Made by a program: the position numbers and the translations under genes
In this document: positions 10,299 to 21,490 of the stretch, piece after piece
Layout: each line of letters starts with the position of its first letter
How positions within the stretch are numbered: position 1 is the stretch's first letter
Assembly: GCA_964035575.1 (NCBI GenBank)
Contig: OZ037847.1
Span: forward strand, 1,510,001-1,574,000
Length of the DNA stretch: 64,000 nt
Source: Rhynchopus sp. YZ270_cl-10
Taxonomy: Eukaryota > Euglenozoa > Diplonemea > Diplonemida > Diplonemidae
Direction: 5' to 3'
The notes under the pieces: generated by a model
Told to the model about the DNA's origin: nothing
What the model saw: only the letters and a program-made list of their open reading frames with translations
Database searches by the model: none

Positions 10299-11537
10299 AT
10301 GTCCTATTTCTCTGCCAACAGATCGAGCCCGTTTGATGGGTTGAACCTTCGCGATATTGTTGGGCTGGATGAGGAGTCTGATGAGCACACGGGGTTCCCT
10401 CCGGACTTGTTGGATGACTTCAAGTTTGACGACTTGAAGGTGGATGTTGATGCTTTTGACCCGAGCGAGGAGCAGCTTTCTGGGTCACCGTACGACAGCT
10501 CCGAGGACAAGAACACGCTGCCTGATACCGTTGCTTTGGGACGTCTGTCGCAGAGGCAGAAGCAGATCCGTATTGGGAAGGCCACGGAAGGGTACCAGAG
10601 GTACGTTGAGCTTGTGCCCGAGGCGATGAGGGGCAAGTCTGATCTGGACACCCCACCGACGTCGCCGTCCACGCTGCACTCATCGAAGCGTATGTGGGAC
10701 AAGCAGCTCCGCCGCTGGAGGAAGTTCCTGCACGAATTCGACACCCCAACCGAGAGCAGCCACACACAGTCCCCTACGCAGACCTCGGAGCAGAGCCCAG
10801 TGACCAGCCCCACAGCGTCGTCGTCCATGATGCAGATCCCCGCACAGCTCCAGCTCCAGCGGGTCACCCCACACATCCTCCCAGTAGGCATGCAGGCATC
10901 GTCGCACTCATCGCCCATCACCCTGCACCCGCAAGGCAACGTCTTCCCGCAGCAGGTGCCCGCCATGGCGAACCCGCTGCCGCTCAGTATGGCGCAGGTG
11001 CAGGCAGCGATGCCGCAGCAGGTCAGGCAGAATGTGTCTGTGATGTGCTACCCACAGCAGACGGTGCAGGCTCAGCAAGTGGCGCAGGTGCAGGCACAGC
11101 AACAGCAGCAGCAGCAACAACAACAGCAACAGCAACAGGCGGTGGCACAGCAGCAAGCCCAACAGCAAGCACAGCAGCAGGCACAACAGCAAGCTCAACA
11201 GCAGGCACAGCAAACAGCGCAACTGCAGCTCGCCGCTCAGCAGCAACAGGCCAGGCAGATCAACCAGCTCGGGCAAGTGGCGCAGGTGGGCCAAGTGGGC
11301 CAAGTAACCCAAGTCGGTCAAGTGCAAATGCTCCCCCAACAGATGGCCAACGTCGGCCAATGTAACTTCGTGCAGCAGAGCCAAAACAGCGGCATGATGC
11401 AGCCCATGAACGTGCAGTACGTCCCGGTGATCTGTTCCTCAGTGCCACAGCTCCCACCCTTCTGTGGAGGGATGACACAACAGCCAACACCGCAGGCGCT
11501 TGCAGAGGGCACCCGTGTCAGAGGCAGCATGCGGTAA
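10299..11537 (+). CDS. SLBP: Histone RNA hairpin-binding protein (SLBP) with poly-Q tail
   Basis: Encodes 412 residues from the ATG at 10299; frames upstream of it run through a T-rich leader with no ATG. SLBP binds the 3' stem-loop of replication-dependent histone mRNAs and directs their processing and translation. The RNA-binding domain is at about residues 81-149: RQKQIRIGKATEGYQRY matches the family's RQKQI-x-GK-x-T-x-x-Y-x-x-Y core, and KRMWDKQLRRWRKFLHEFD matches the SWD-x-Q-I-x-x-W helix. The usual TPNKY segment is replaced by a Ser/Thr/Pro-rich stretch (TSPST). The N-terminus is acidic and serine-rich. The C-terminal half (residues about 190-400) is rich in Gln with a run of consecutive Q, then a GQVAQVGQV repeat. 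The poly-Q tail is longer than in animal SLBP. The gene has a single exon. Confidence 0.9.
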   Translation: MSYFSANRSSPFDGLNLRDIVGLDEESDEHTGFPPDLLDDFKFDDLKVDVDAFDPSEEQLSGSPYDSSEDKNTLPDTVALGRLSQRQKQIRIGKATEGYQRYVELVPEAMRGKSDLDTPPTSPSTLHSSKRMWDKQLRRWRKFLHEFDTPTESSHTQSPTQTSEQSPVTSPTASSSMMQIPAQLQLQRVTPHILPVGMQASSHSSPITLHPQGNVFPQQVPAMANPLPLSMAQVQAAMPQQVRQNVSVMCYPQQTVQAQQVAQVQAQQQQQQQQQQQQQQAVAQQQAQQQAQQQAQQQAQQQAQQTAQLQLAAQQQQARQINQLGQVAQVGQVGQVTQVGQVQMLPQQMANVGQCNFVQQSQNSGMMQPMNVQYVPVICSSVPQLPPFCGGMTQQPTPQALAEGTRVRGSMR

Positions 11538-13961
11538 AAAAAACTGGCCCCTTCAATAGTAACCAGCGTTTCAACCAATGAGTTCACAACTCCTTTTTTT
11601 TTTTTTTTTTTTTTTTTCACTGTAACCTACCATGGTAGGCGTGACTCCTTTTTACAAATAATTTTCAAAAAATAAAGAAGGGAACCACCCACCCACCCAC
11701 CCCACCCTCACACAACACAACGGGGGGTTTCCCCCCCGTAATGCGATATTTCCCCCTCCTTCTCCTCTTCTCCACTTTCTTTATTTTTGTCGGTAAAACA
11801 CAAACAAATAGCTGCAGAACACAATAAATTGCCAGTTTTTTGGGTTTTCCGAACCTAAGAGAGTGGAGTGCAGGGAAGATTACGCCCATCCCCCTCCCCT
11901 TCTCTCCCTGGTATACCTTTTCCTTTTCCCCTCTGCCTTTCCCCCAATTTTTTTTTGAAGGCGACTTAGCACAGTGAAGCTTAGTTTCGCCTTACAAACT
12001 TTTTGGTGCTTTCATCTAGGTCTGGAATTGTTCAGTCGGTGTCAGTATCAACAACTTTTTTCTTTTTTTACATAATCTCATCCATAACCCACTTCCCCTG
12101 CCTCCATCTCGCTGTGCAACGGTCCTTTCAGTTGCATCACAAATAACATGCACGTCACGTCCTTTACCACTTCCTTCCCTCCATCTGTCCAAACTACCTG
12201 GTATTTATGTTGCAGAAAGTATATGTGCAATTTTGCTTCTGTTGAATGGCAAAAAAACAAAAAAAAAAAAAAAACAAACAAACAAACAAACAAAACCATG
12301 ATCATGTGGAGAGAACAGCCCCCACTCCTACCTTCCGTTTTTCTACGCGAACGGAGGATAAAGCAAAAAAGGAGGGAGGGGTTAAATGATCCACCATTTT
12401 CTAGGGGTTTTTTTTGGACAGTGGTGTCAACTACATTATCTTGTCTTCAAGCCTTTTTTATTTTTGCGACATTTTTTTTATTGAGAAAAGAACGAGAGAT
12501 ATACGAGAGAAAAAAGAAGAAAAAAAAAAAAAAAACATCGGTTGAGATATAAAAAAAATGTTACCCTGGAAACAGGAAAAAACAAAACGGTATCAAAACG
12601 ACATGATTTTTTTTATGCACATAATTTTTTTTTTATTTTTTTTTTTATGTTGAAGGCATCCTTTGTTAAAAACACAGACGCCCAGCCCTTACGGCTTAAA
12701 ACAGTACTGTCTCGTACGACAGATTTTCACCACTTCTCTCTCTTTTATTATGTGCGTACCCCTCCCCCCAAAGCCCATATCACAAAATGTACTTTTCCTT
12801 TACGCGTGCTTTCTTTTTATGATTTTGCAAAAGAAGGCATATAAAAACCTTTACGTCCTGGCATTCTGAGAAGTCTGAATGTTCGTCAATTTCAGTTTTT
12901 TTTTTAAGGCCCTGGGGAAAGGTGTGCTGTTTGATCCTCCAAAGCGGCCAGGGGTCAGGCAATATATCAACATAAAGTGTCAACCCGCTCACTAAAGCAC
13001 GGTACCGGTACCCTGATGCTGAGTAAAAAAGGGGGCAATCGGATTGCGAGACCCGGCTAGCCCACAGAACAAACACATACCGCCAGGGCTAACAAAAATT
13101 TTAAAATACAAAAAAAAATTTTTGACAGTGGAGATTGCACAACTGTGGCAACACAACCGAGGCAACTACACTACTCCAACAATTTATCAAAAAAAAAAAA
13201 AAGTACAAAGAAAGGTGGCATACTTTTGCCACCTTTTATGCCAACAAGAGTAGCTTAGAATCATCTTATCAGCCTTTGTTTGATTTCTCTCTTTTTTTTT
13301 TTTTTTCATTTGTCTTCCTGAAACCCCCTCTTCCTCATGATCCCGCTGTTCTAATTTTTTTTTTTTTTTTTGTGTCATCGTTACATAATGAACAGAAACT
13401 GCCTTTTCTCGCAAAAAACGCACACTTATTTTCAAAAAAAAAAAATAATGAAGAAAAAGAAAACGAAAAAAAAAAAAAAAACGAAAACATCGCTCCTTTT
13501 GCAAAGACAACTCCCAAAGGCAACTGCATAATATTATTGTGCAAATATTGCTTCATAATTTTTTTTTTATTGTGCTAAGTGTTTCGAGGTCGGCGGGAAT
13601 TGTGAGGAAGGGGTGGGTGAGGGAAAATCTCTACATTTATTTTTTTCCCCCCCGGTGACTAAGCAAGAGGCTTACGTTATCTTAGATCAAATTTACTCTT
13701 TTTTTTTGGTCGTTTTTTTACAACTAAACACGGTTGAGTGGATAGGGCTTGATGCCCATTTAACATTTTTTTTTTTAAAGTTTCTCTCTTTTTTTTTTTA
13801 GTGCCTGCGTCCCAGAGGCGTTTGCACTACCAACTTCACCTTTTTTGCCTGGTGTAAGAAGAGGCTTAGGTTCATCTTTACAATCTTTTTTTTTCCCGTT
13901 TTTTTTTTTTTTTGTCTCTCTTCGATGGTCGCGGTAAGAGAAGCAAAAAAAAAAATTGACA

Positions 13962-14028
13962 GTGGAGATTGCACAACTGTGGCAACACAACCGAGGCGAC
14001 TACACTACTCCAACAATTTATCAAATTA
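13962..14028 (+). repeat. Dispersed repeat R5 (representative copy)
   Basis: The copy contains GTGGAGATTGCACAACTGTG, GCAACACAACCGAGGC and ACTACTCCAACAATTTATCA, usually followed by an A tract. Other copies are at about 4326-4390, 13127-13200 and, more diverged, 30078-30135. All are plus-strand. The A tail suggests a retroposed short element. The two copies at 13.1 and 14.0 kb are nearly identical over the body. Confidence 0.8.
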
Positions 14029-15347
14029 AGGAAAATAATGTTGTGTAAGTTGATCCAGCACAGAACATTTTCATTCAACCCTCTTTGTTTAGCTGAGAAG
14101 AAAATAAAGCCATTTTTTTTTCCAGCAAAAAAATACCACCACGTCTTTTGACCTGGTGATATATCGCTGCTACAAAAAAATACATTTTGAAATTTGATTT
14201 AAAAAACATCACAGATATAAAAGAACAGAATGTAGAGTATTTTCCTCCCCTTTGCATTCTGCTGTTTCGCTTTTATATGGTAATTTTCTTTGTTTTTTTT
14301 TTTTTTTTTTTTTTTTTTTTTGGAACGAAAAAGAAAAATCCATAATCTCATGACCATTTGCCTAATCGAACTTCCGCTATTGCGTCTGAATCTGTCGCAA
14401 AGCTATTTAAAAAAACTGGGATTTTTGAAATACTTTTTTTTAGCACCACGGCAAATCTGAAAAAAAACGAAAGGAATAATGTGGGCACATTCTCGGGGGT
14501 ACCCTCACTATTCTTTATTGAATTTTTTTCAAGAAAATAAATGTTCCAATTAGAAATCTCGGGCCATACATGAAGAAGTAAAGAGGCTGTTTCAGATAAG
14601 TACTTTTTCTCTTCACCCTGCATCGCAAAACTAAGAGAGAGCTAGATGGAACTGCCTTTATGGCACAAAAAGATTTCTTTTCAAAAAATATGTAAATACC
14701 TCAAGCAGCTTGTTAATAAGATGTGTTTTGTTTTGAGAGATACGTTCGTCTTACCTTTCTTTCGAACTGTGCAACTGACTGCCGTTTTTTTTTTTTTTTT
14801 TCTTTTCTTTTTTTCTTCTTTGCAAAATTTGCAAAAAATGGTCTTTCGTTTGGAAAAATACAAAAAAAAAAAAGTCTCAAAAAAACAGTCAACTCATAAT
14901 AAAGCTATAAAAACAAAATGAGGTGTTTTTTTTTCCACCCTAAAGAGTAAAGGCATTTCTCTCTCTCTCTCTCTTTCTTTCTCACCCATTTCTCATATTT
15001 TTTTTTTGCTTTTCGCTTAAGAAAAGCCTATTCTCGTTTCTCCCCCGATTATCTCCCTAATTGCGATTACCTCCCCTTCCTCTTATTCCCCATTTTTATT
15101 GTCACTTCAACATCATATCATAACAAAACAAAAATATACCAAATAATGGACATCACATTCCTACGGGTGTTTTTTTAAAAAAAAATCTTTGGGAATGAGG
15201 TGTGCTGACTGTAAGCATTCCTAGCCTTTCAAATGAAGGTTGCATTGAGAGGATAGAACCTACCTCTTTGGTTGTAATCAATGCAACAAAAAGATCGGTG
15301 TCTGAGACCATTCATTTCTCCTAACAAAACTGCACCCCCTTTTTTTT

Positions 15348-15402
15348 TTAAGGTGACTAAGCACGAGAGGCTTAGGATCATCTTATAAACTTTTCTTTTT
15401 TC
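15348..15402 (+). repeat. Dispersed hairpin repeat R1 (representative copy)
   Basis: The consensus is AAGGTGACTAAGCACGAGAG, GCTTAGG(T/A)TCATCTTATA and AACTTTTCTTTTTT. CTAAGC and GCTTAG form a 6-bp stem; variant copies partly keep pairing (e.g. GCGAAG...CTTCGT at 41300). Some copies have the longer lead CGATAACGATTGTGATCAAG (22106). About 20-25 copies: 371, 766, 2485, 11957, 13655, 13850, 15611, 17395, 19178, 22106, 23446, 24800, 33230, 41287, 41758, 48686, 50605, 51430, 52434, 55885, 56577 (partial) and 56947, plus one split by a MITE at 52083-52250. All copies I found are on the plus strand, the gene strand. Confidence 0.8.
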
Positions 15403-16458
15403 TCTGCGAAAAACAAGGAGATTCTCCCAAATAAAGATCCTTTTTTTTTTTTGGGAATGGATGAGCTTCAGATTTTTTTCTCTCTCTTTTCTCCAGTGAC
15501 TGCGTCCGCCGATATCCGGTGATGTATTTACACTCCTTTTTTCTGTGGATCGTCACAAAAAACAAAAATGTAGTTTGTGTATGTAGCCATCCTCCAGGGT
15601 CCACAGAATATCAGGTGACTAAGCGAGGTTTAGAGTCATCTGATACACCTGTCTGTATTTTTTTTTTTAAATTAAAACCCCCTTCTCGCCAGATTTTTGC
15701 AAAAGGAAACAGAGGGAAACGTGGAGTGCTTACCACGTTCACCTACTCTGTCATTGGCCTATACATGAGTGGCGAAGGGGGGGGTTTTTTTAAAAGGCTT
15801 CCGTGTGTAAACGTTAAGAAAGGGAACGAAGAACACTCGCGTGTCTGTCTTCTATTTTCGAAATTGGAAATTGCCCTCCGCGAACCAATCATAGAACCAA
15901 TACTATCACCCCCCCACTATTCTCCCCCCCCCTTAGGGGAAAGAAGTACATTTTATATGCATATTCCCTGGGGGGGAAAGCTGATGTACCGGGTAAAAAA
16001 AATCCCGTCGAACAAAAAAAAAAAAATATAACAAAACAAAACAATCCCCATTGCGTCCAATTTTCTTTTAATCTTCATATTCTTCTCTCCCGCATACCAG
16101 CCCCTCTCTCTCTCTCTCTCTTTCTTTAGCTTTGTGTTGATTAAGCACTTCGCAACGAGCCCTTTCCCCATTTTTTCTTCTGCCTTTTTTCCCCCTTCAA
16201 ATTTTAGTATTTTTCTAGTTTTTACAATGTGCGAATTTCTTGCGGTTTCTATGTTCTTTCTTTTTTTTTTGGGGGGGGGCAAAAAAAAAAAAAAAACGTG
16301 TATTTTTAACTATCAAATGATGGTGACACGTGTCTCATTCAGTTTAAGTCTATCCAACCGCTCTAAGGTCAAAAAAAAAAGTGGTGATTTGCACACCATT
16401 TTCCGAACATTTTACAACAACCCATAGGTTGCCAAAAAAGAACAATTTTATATAAATT

Positions 16459-16653
16459 TCACCTGATTTTACCCCCAGGAAAAAAAACGGCTTTTTGCCA
16501 TATCCGTCTCGTCCGGACCTATCCGCGCCTCTACGCGGGGTCGAAAATCAGGATTTTTGTACTGGGTACTGGGTACTGGGTAGTGGAAACCCACCGGAAG
16601 TCTCGTCAGTTTTCTATGTGATATCAGTTATCCGCGGGGTAAAAATCAGGTGA
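16459..16653. mobile_element. MITE family M1, long variant
   Basis: The ends TCACCTGATTTTACCCCC and GGGGTAAAAATCAGGTGA match family M1. A second internal right-end-like word (GCGGGGTCGAAAATCAGG, near 16536-16553) precedes about 80 bp containing a TACTGGG tandem at 16559-16582, so the copy looks like an element with a duplicated right end or an insertion. Flanks share ATAAATT (16452-16458 and 16654-16660), a possible 7-bp duplication in AT-rich DNA. It lies far from any recognised gene. Confidence 0.75.
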
Positions 16654-16689
16654 ATAAATTTTTTTTTCAAAAACAAAAAAAACTTTGCG

Positions 16690-16735
16690 TACAGAACCCA
16701 CCTTTGGTGGGTGATTGTCGATTACAATAAAACAA
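16690..16735 (+). repeat. Dispersed repeat R4 (representative copy)
   Basis: The copy contains GTACAGAACCCACC, a short loop, GGTGGGTGATTGTCGAT and then A-rich DNA. CCCACC/GGTGGG is a 6-bp hairpin, and other copies keep a paired stem with changed bases: about 18310, 18975, 20812, 21850, 21985, 24190 and 49009. All are on the plus strand. Function unknown. The loss of exact sequence with pairing kept hints at an RNA or transposase-recognised hairpin. Confidence 0.7.
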
Positions 16736-19700
16736 AACCAAAAACAAAAACAACAATGTCCGTCTACGTGGAGATCACTACACGTCCTCAATTCTTCAAG
16801 TTTTCAAAAAATAGGATTGTTCTTGCCTCACTTTGCAGCTACCCTAATACACATTGCCGTCACTATCATGTGTTGGAGTGTAGTGATGTGTTATCCGCAA
16901 ATGCCCAGCGGGTTCCTTATTTTTTTTAAAATTGGATAAAAAGTGTATTGAGTGCGAAACCTTGCTTAGGCGATTGTCGATTAAATAAAAAATGTTTTAT
17001 ACAACTGTTTGAATAGTAGTGTTTGTCAAAGGGAGGGAGTCTTTCTTTGCCCCCCTAGGGATTTTTTCTTTCTTTCTTCTTTCTCTCTTTTTTCCCCCTC
17101 GCCCCATTTTTTTTTTTTTTTTTTTTTTTTTTTGTGCAATTCCTCCCAGAGTTGGAGACGAGAACAATAACGATTCTGACGTGGCTTCTAGACAGAGCCG
17201 TCATTACCCCCTAGCCCACCTCTTTATCCTTTTTCTTCTTTTTTTGTGTGCACCTTCATACAACTCCCCTCTTGTGCGTAAAACCTTGAAGTGCCACTCA
17301 GCGGTCAATCCAAACCGCGCGGCCAGAGTCCGCAGACGTTTTTTCTTTCTTTTTTATTTTTCAACTTCACTTCACTTTTTTAAACGCTCTTTTTAAGGTG
17401 ACTAAGCACCCGCTTAGATTCATCTTTACAACCCCCTTTTTTTCATTTTTTTTTAAACTGCCTTCGCTGATATTGGTAGGGGGTTGACAGACAAGTCTCT
17501 TCCCTCCAGTTAATCCCTTTTTTTCCCCTTTCACGCAAAAAAATGCACAACAAAAAAAGCAAAATCTGAATTGCCACTGTTTACAGAGGCAAAAGATATG
17601 CAAAAAAAAAAAAATACACACCCAAAGTTAACTTAACGACCAGTTAGAGGATATTCAACAGTATTTTTGTTGTGACGGGTTTGCTGGCTTGCACCTACGG
17701 GGAGGTTGTAAAGCTTGTATAGGCAACCACGCAGCCATCCTACTACAAGAGAAAACGGTCCGTCTCGAATCGGGGATACAAGAGACTCAAACAGCCCACC
17801 ATGTCATCCAAGCCTCATCGGGGTGGGGGTGAACATGTATGGCGTTGAAACGCTTGCACTCCGCAGTTCAGATTGGCCGTCAAAGTTAACAATTATTTCA
17901 AAAAATCAAAAATCACCCACAGCGAAAAAGAGCAAAATAATAAATATGCTCAGCAATGCACAACCTTTCCTTCTCCCCTTCCCCATTCCCCAAAATCCTT
18001 TCATTTCAAAATAAGGTGAGGCCCGCAGGCTCTGTTCTATAAGGGTAATAGGATAAAGTGGATGGGAGTCGGGTAAGGTCAACAACATGACAGAGTTCGT
18101 GCATTATGTGCACTATGCTCGGATACAGATACAGTACCTCCGTGATGTCTCTTACAGACTCTGTCCGACTCTGTTTCATGACCCCTTTACGAAGAAAGCA
18201 GTGACCATGTGTTTTGTCTCAACAGGGATTTCATTAGGTTGAGGGATGATGTGCATGCCTTTGAAATTCATTTTTAGCCTTTTTCTGGCGACTTTGTTTT
18301 TTTTTTTTTTGTACAGAACCCGCCCTCGGATGGGTGATTTGTCGATTATACAAAAGGCCTATTTTTTTTGTGTAGTTTTAGTAGTCTTATTATTGTGTTA
18401 TTTCGCTGATTTAAAAAAAAAAAAAGAAAAAGAGAAAAAAAAGCTCTCGATGAGGATTCCTTCATCGATTTTTTTTGTCCATGTTGCAACTCCATTATTT
18501 TGTTTTGTTTTGTTTTTTTTCAACCCCATTATTTTTAAAATACTAATTGGTTGGTCTCAGTGTTCTACATGCTGAAGACACCCTACACTTCCCTTCTCCT
18601 TCTCCCTGTTCTGACAGCAACGAGTATGGTACTTCATTTTTTTGTAAATATATTTCAGGTATCAGCTCGTAGGCAGCTCCATAGGTTGCGTTTTGCAACT
18701 CCTCAAACCTTCTCTTTAAAGTTATCAGCGTTCTGTTCACGAAAAAAAAAATCCATCTTTTTTTTTCTTCTCCCGAGCAGAAATGCAGCAAATACTGTAC
18801 AGTTTTTTGAAGGGGGGAAAAACAAATGTCACCATGCGGTTTGTAACCAAAAAAACAAAACCGTTCGTTTTAAATCAAAAGCGAGCGTGAGTACATTTTG
18901 TTTTTTGCTGCTTTTAAAAAAAATTGAATGAATGCCATCTATACCTTCCGTAGTACAAAGAAAGGCTTCGGACAGCATTGAGCAGACCCTACTAGCCCCA
19001 AGTGGGCTCGTAGGCTATTGTCGACACAACAAAAAAAAAATTCTGATATCTCTTACGGCATCAGAAACAATCGAACACAGTGGACACCCAACCAACAAGG
19101 GGAGGGGTCAATCATTTTTCTTTTTCCTTACAATTGTATGCGATCATTCTTTTTTAAAAAAAACATTTTATACTTTACAAGGTGGCTAAGCACAGAGATC
19201 ATATAAACTGTTTTTTTTTCTCTCTCTCTCTTTTTGTAGTCCGTGAGCATCTAGAAATTTTGGGAGCATGCATGGCATTTGATTTCGAATAATTTTTGCA
19301 AAAAAAAGGTGGGTCAGAACCCTGAGCAAAAAAAAAAGAGCTGGTGCCTCAGATTAAAGGTCTGTAAAAAAGATAGTTGGCTGCGCTTGAGCGAAAATAG
19401 CCTCTCTCCTTTGTTTTCAGCCCCTCATCTCTTTGCCCAGTCGGTTTTTTGAGGAGTCGCGATACTTTTGTTTTTTTTGTTTTGTTTTCCCCCATATATT
19501 TATTGCTTCAAAGGACGCATATTTCGGCCTTTATTTCAAGGTTACTAACGGTCTTTGTAATCATCTGGTATTTTTGTTCTCTCAAATTTTATGATTATTA
19601 AATTATGAATGTGCGTACACTTCCTCCTTTTATTTTGATTCCCCCCAAAAACACTTTTTTATTAAGTGAGGTAAGCACTGAGGCTCTTACCTTACCAACT

Positions 19701-21392
19701 TATGATATTGTGTATTTTTTTTTTTTTTTTATGGAACCTGTTGGGGAATCCTCTGTTTTGAGTCGTTTGCCATCTGTTGCGATCTCCCCCTTTCCCGATT
19801 TCCCTCTCCCCACCCTTCTCCCCTCTCGCAAAACAGAGAGAACCAACCATTTCCCCTTTACCTCCTAAAATTTCTTTTTATCCCCTCTCCCCTTCTCCCC
19901 TTCTCCCCCATCCCCTGTTGTTGCGATTTCCCCCTTTATTTTGGGTTGCTGCATTGTAGTGTTTTTTTTTCTTCCCCCTCCTCTCCTGCCCCCCCCCCCC
20001 CCCCTTTTTGGTACCTCCCTGCATTATCCATTCATTTGCTTTCCCACCTGCCCATCCACCCATCCACCCATCCCCTACCTTTTCACCCACCCTCCCCATC
20101 CTGTCATGTGCAGAAACTAATAAATACAAACGTATTTCAAATTTTTAAAGTGACAATAAAGCCTAAAATCCCCACTTCCCTGCAAAATAAACCCGCAAAA
20201 ACCCGCTTTATTATAGCCCCATTCACCTCCCTCTGCATGATCTAACTTTGCCTCTTTTAGAGCGTAGCTTTCAACCCAAACCGCAATACTCCCTTCTAAA
20301 ACACATTTTTTTTTTTTTTTGAAAAAAAACGTGACGACAGCTTTCAAAACAAAAGGAAAGAGATTTTTTTTTGGACCGCTGTACAAACGATTGTGATAAA
20401 AAAGGGTAGAAAGACTTAGAGGCATCTTTATAAATTTTCCCTTCATCTTCTTCTTTTTTGTGCCAAATAGGGTAACTCACATTGGTTTGAATTTTTTTTT
20501 TTTTTGTACTCAACGCACAAAACACACACACACACACACACACAACACCATATCTTTCCTCGGAATGTTGCCATTTAATCAGCTGAAATGATACTGTCTG
20601 GTTGTGGCAAAAAGGGCGTATAACGACATTGGACAGTGGTATTTTTTTGTGTTACACTTCGCACGCAAATTAGCCACTTGTCTATTTTTCCCCCCTCCCC
20701 TTCCTCTGCCTATCAGTGTTGTTTTGACACTGTTTTCCATGGTCGGATCTTTTCCTTTTTGAGCCCTTCCCAAAAATGCAAGGTTTTTTTGCTTCTGAGT
20801 TTCTCCAGGGCGACTTTGTGTAAGAACCCGTTCTCGGATAGGGTGATTGTCGATACAACCGAAAAAAAAATAAAAAAAAATGTGTGGAGCTCGCACGAAA
20901 AAAAGCGATGTGTCTGCACATAGTCGATTATTCAAAAAGAAGGAAAAAAACCATTTGTTGGTAATTTACGATGCGCAATTATTTTTGTGCATTCTTCAGA
21001 CCGATTTTTTTTTATTCATTTCGACTCTGTTTCTCATTCATGTGTGAGGTCAGAGACGTATGGGAAAAGCATATGACGATAACTTTTTATTATCGGCTGA
21101 ATGCTTTAATTTTGAAGAAAAAAAAAAAACTGCCCTAAAAGTGGGTATTGCCCTTTCGAGAAAAAGTGGAAACAAAAAAAACTACAAAAAAAAAAAAAAA
21201 ACAAAAACAAAAAAGGTCCCTCCCTACCCAAAACACCGTTCCCATGTTTACACCAACCCCCTTTTTTTGCCGTACAGATTTCATAAGTCGAGGTGCCCTT
21301 TAGCAATTCAACTCAAAAAAAACAAAAAGGAAAAAAATTAAGGAGAACCGGGAATTTGGGTTCCGATCACACCAGTTGCCTTTTTTTTATAT

Positions 21393-21490
21393 TATTACGA
21401 AGCTTGCTTTAAAGGAGAAATAGTATTTACCGGGTACGGTTGCCAAATCATTCCTCAAATAGGAGGATTTGTGCAATCAACGAAAACAAC
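21393..21490 (+). repeat. Repeat R8, copy 1 of 2
   Basis: About 95 bp recur at 31008-31100 at high identity. Shared words are TTACGAAGCTTGCTTTAAA, ACCGGGTACGGT, CTCAAATAGGAGGATTTG and TGCAATCAACGAAAA. CCTC AAATAG GAGG is a small hairpin. The copies differ by small indels. Confidence 0.8.

Larger units (their letters stand above)
11538..21380. other. Gene-free repeat-rich region
   Basis: No coding region is supported. The stretch is dominated by T and A runs (up to about 30 nt), with R1 copies at 11957, 13655, 13850, 15348, 15611, 17395 and 19178, R2 at 13800 and 15495, R4 at 16690, 18310, 18975 and 20812, and R5 at 13127 and 13962. An M1 MITE lies at 16459-16653. It also has a C-run near 19988-20004 and an AC microsatellite near 20521-20545. 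Open frames of 100-170 codons here are of biased composition from homopolymers and pyrimidine tracts. Confidence 0.75.

Noticed and set aside
10694-11384. Ala/Thr-rich and Leu-rich frames of 158-223 codons
   Set aside because: Shadows of the SLBP poly-Q tail.
15519-16031. 170-codon open frame on the plus strand
   Set aside because: It crosses R1/R2 repeats and homopolymers, has no family resemblance and no codon bias like the real genes.
20521-20545. CRISPR-like or other regular array
   Set aside because: It is an AC microsatellite; no spaced direct repeats typical of CRISPR occur anywhere in the window.
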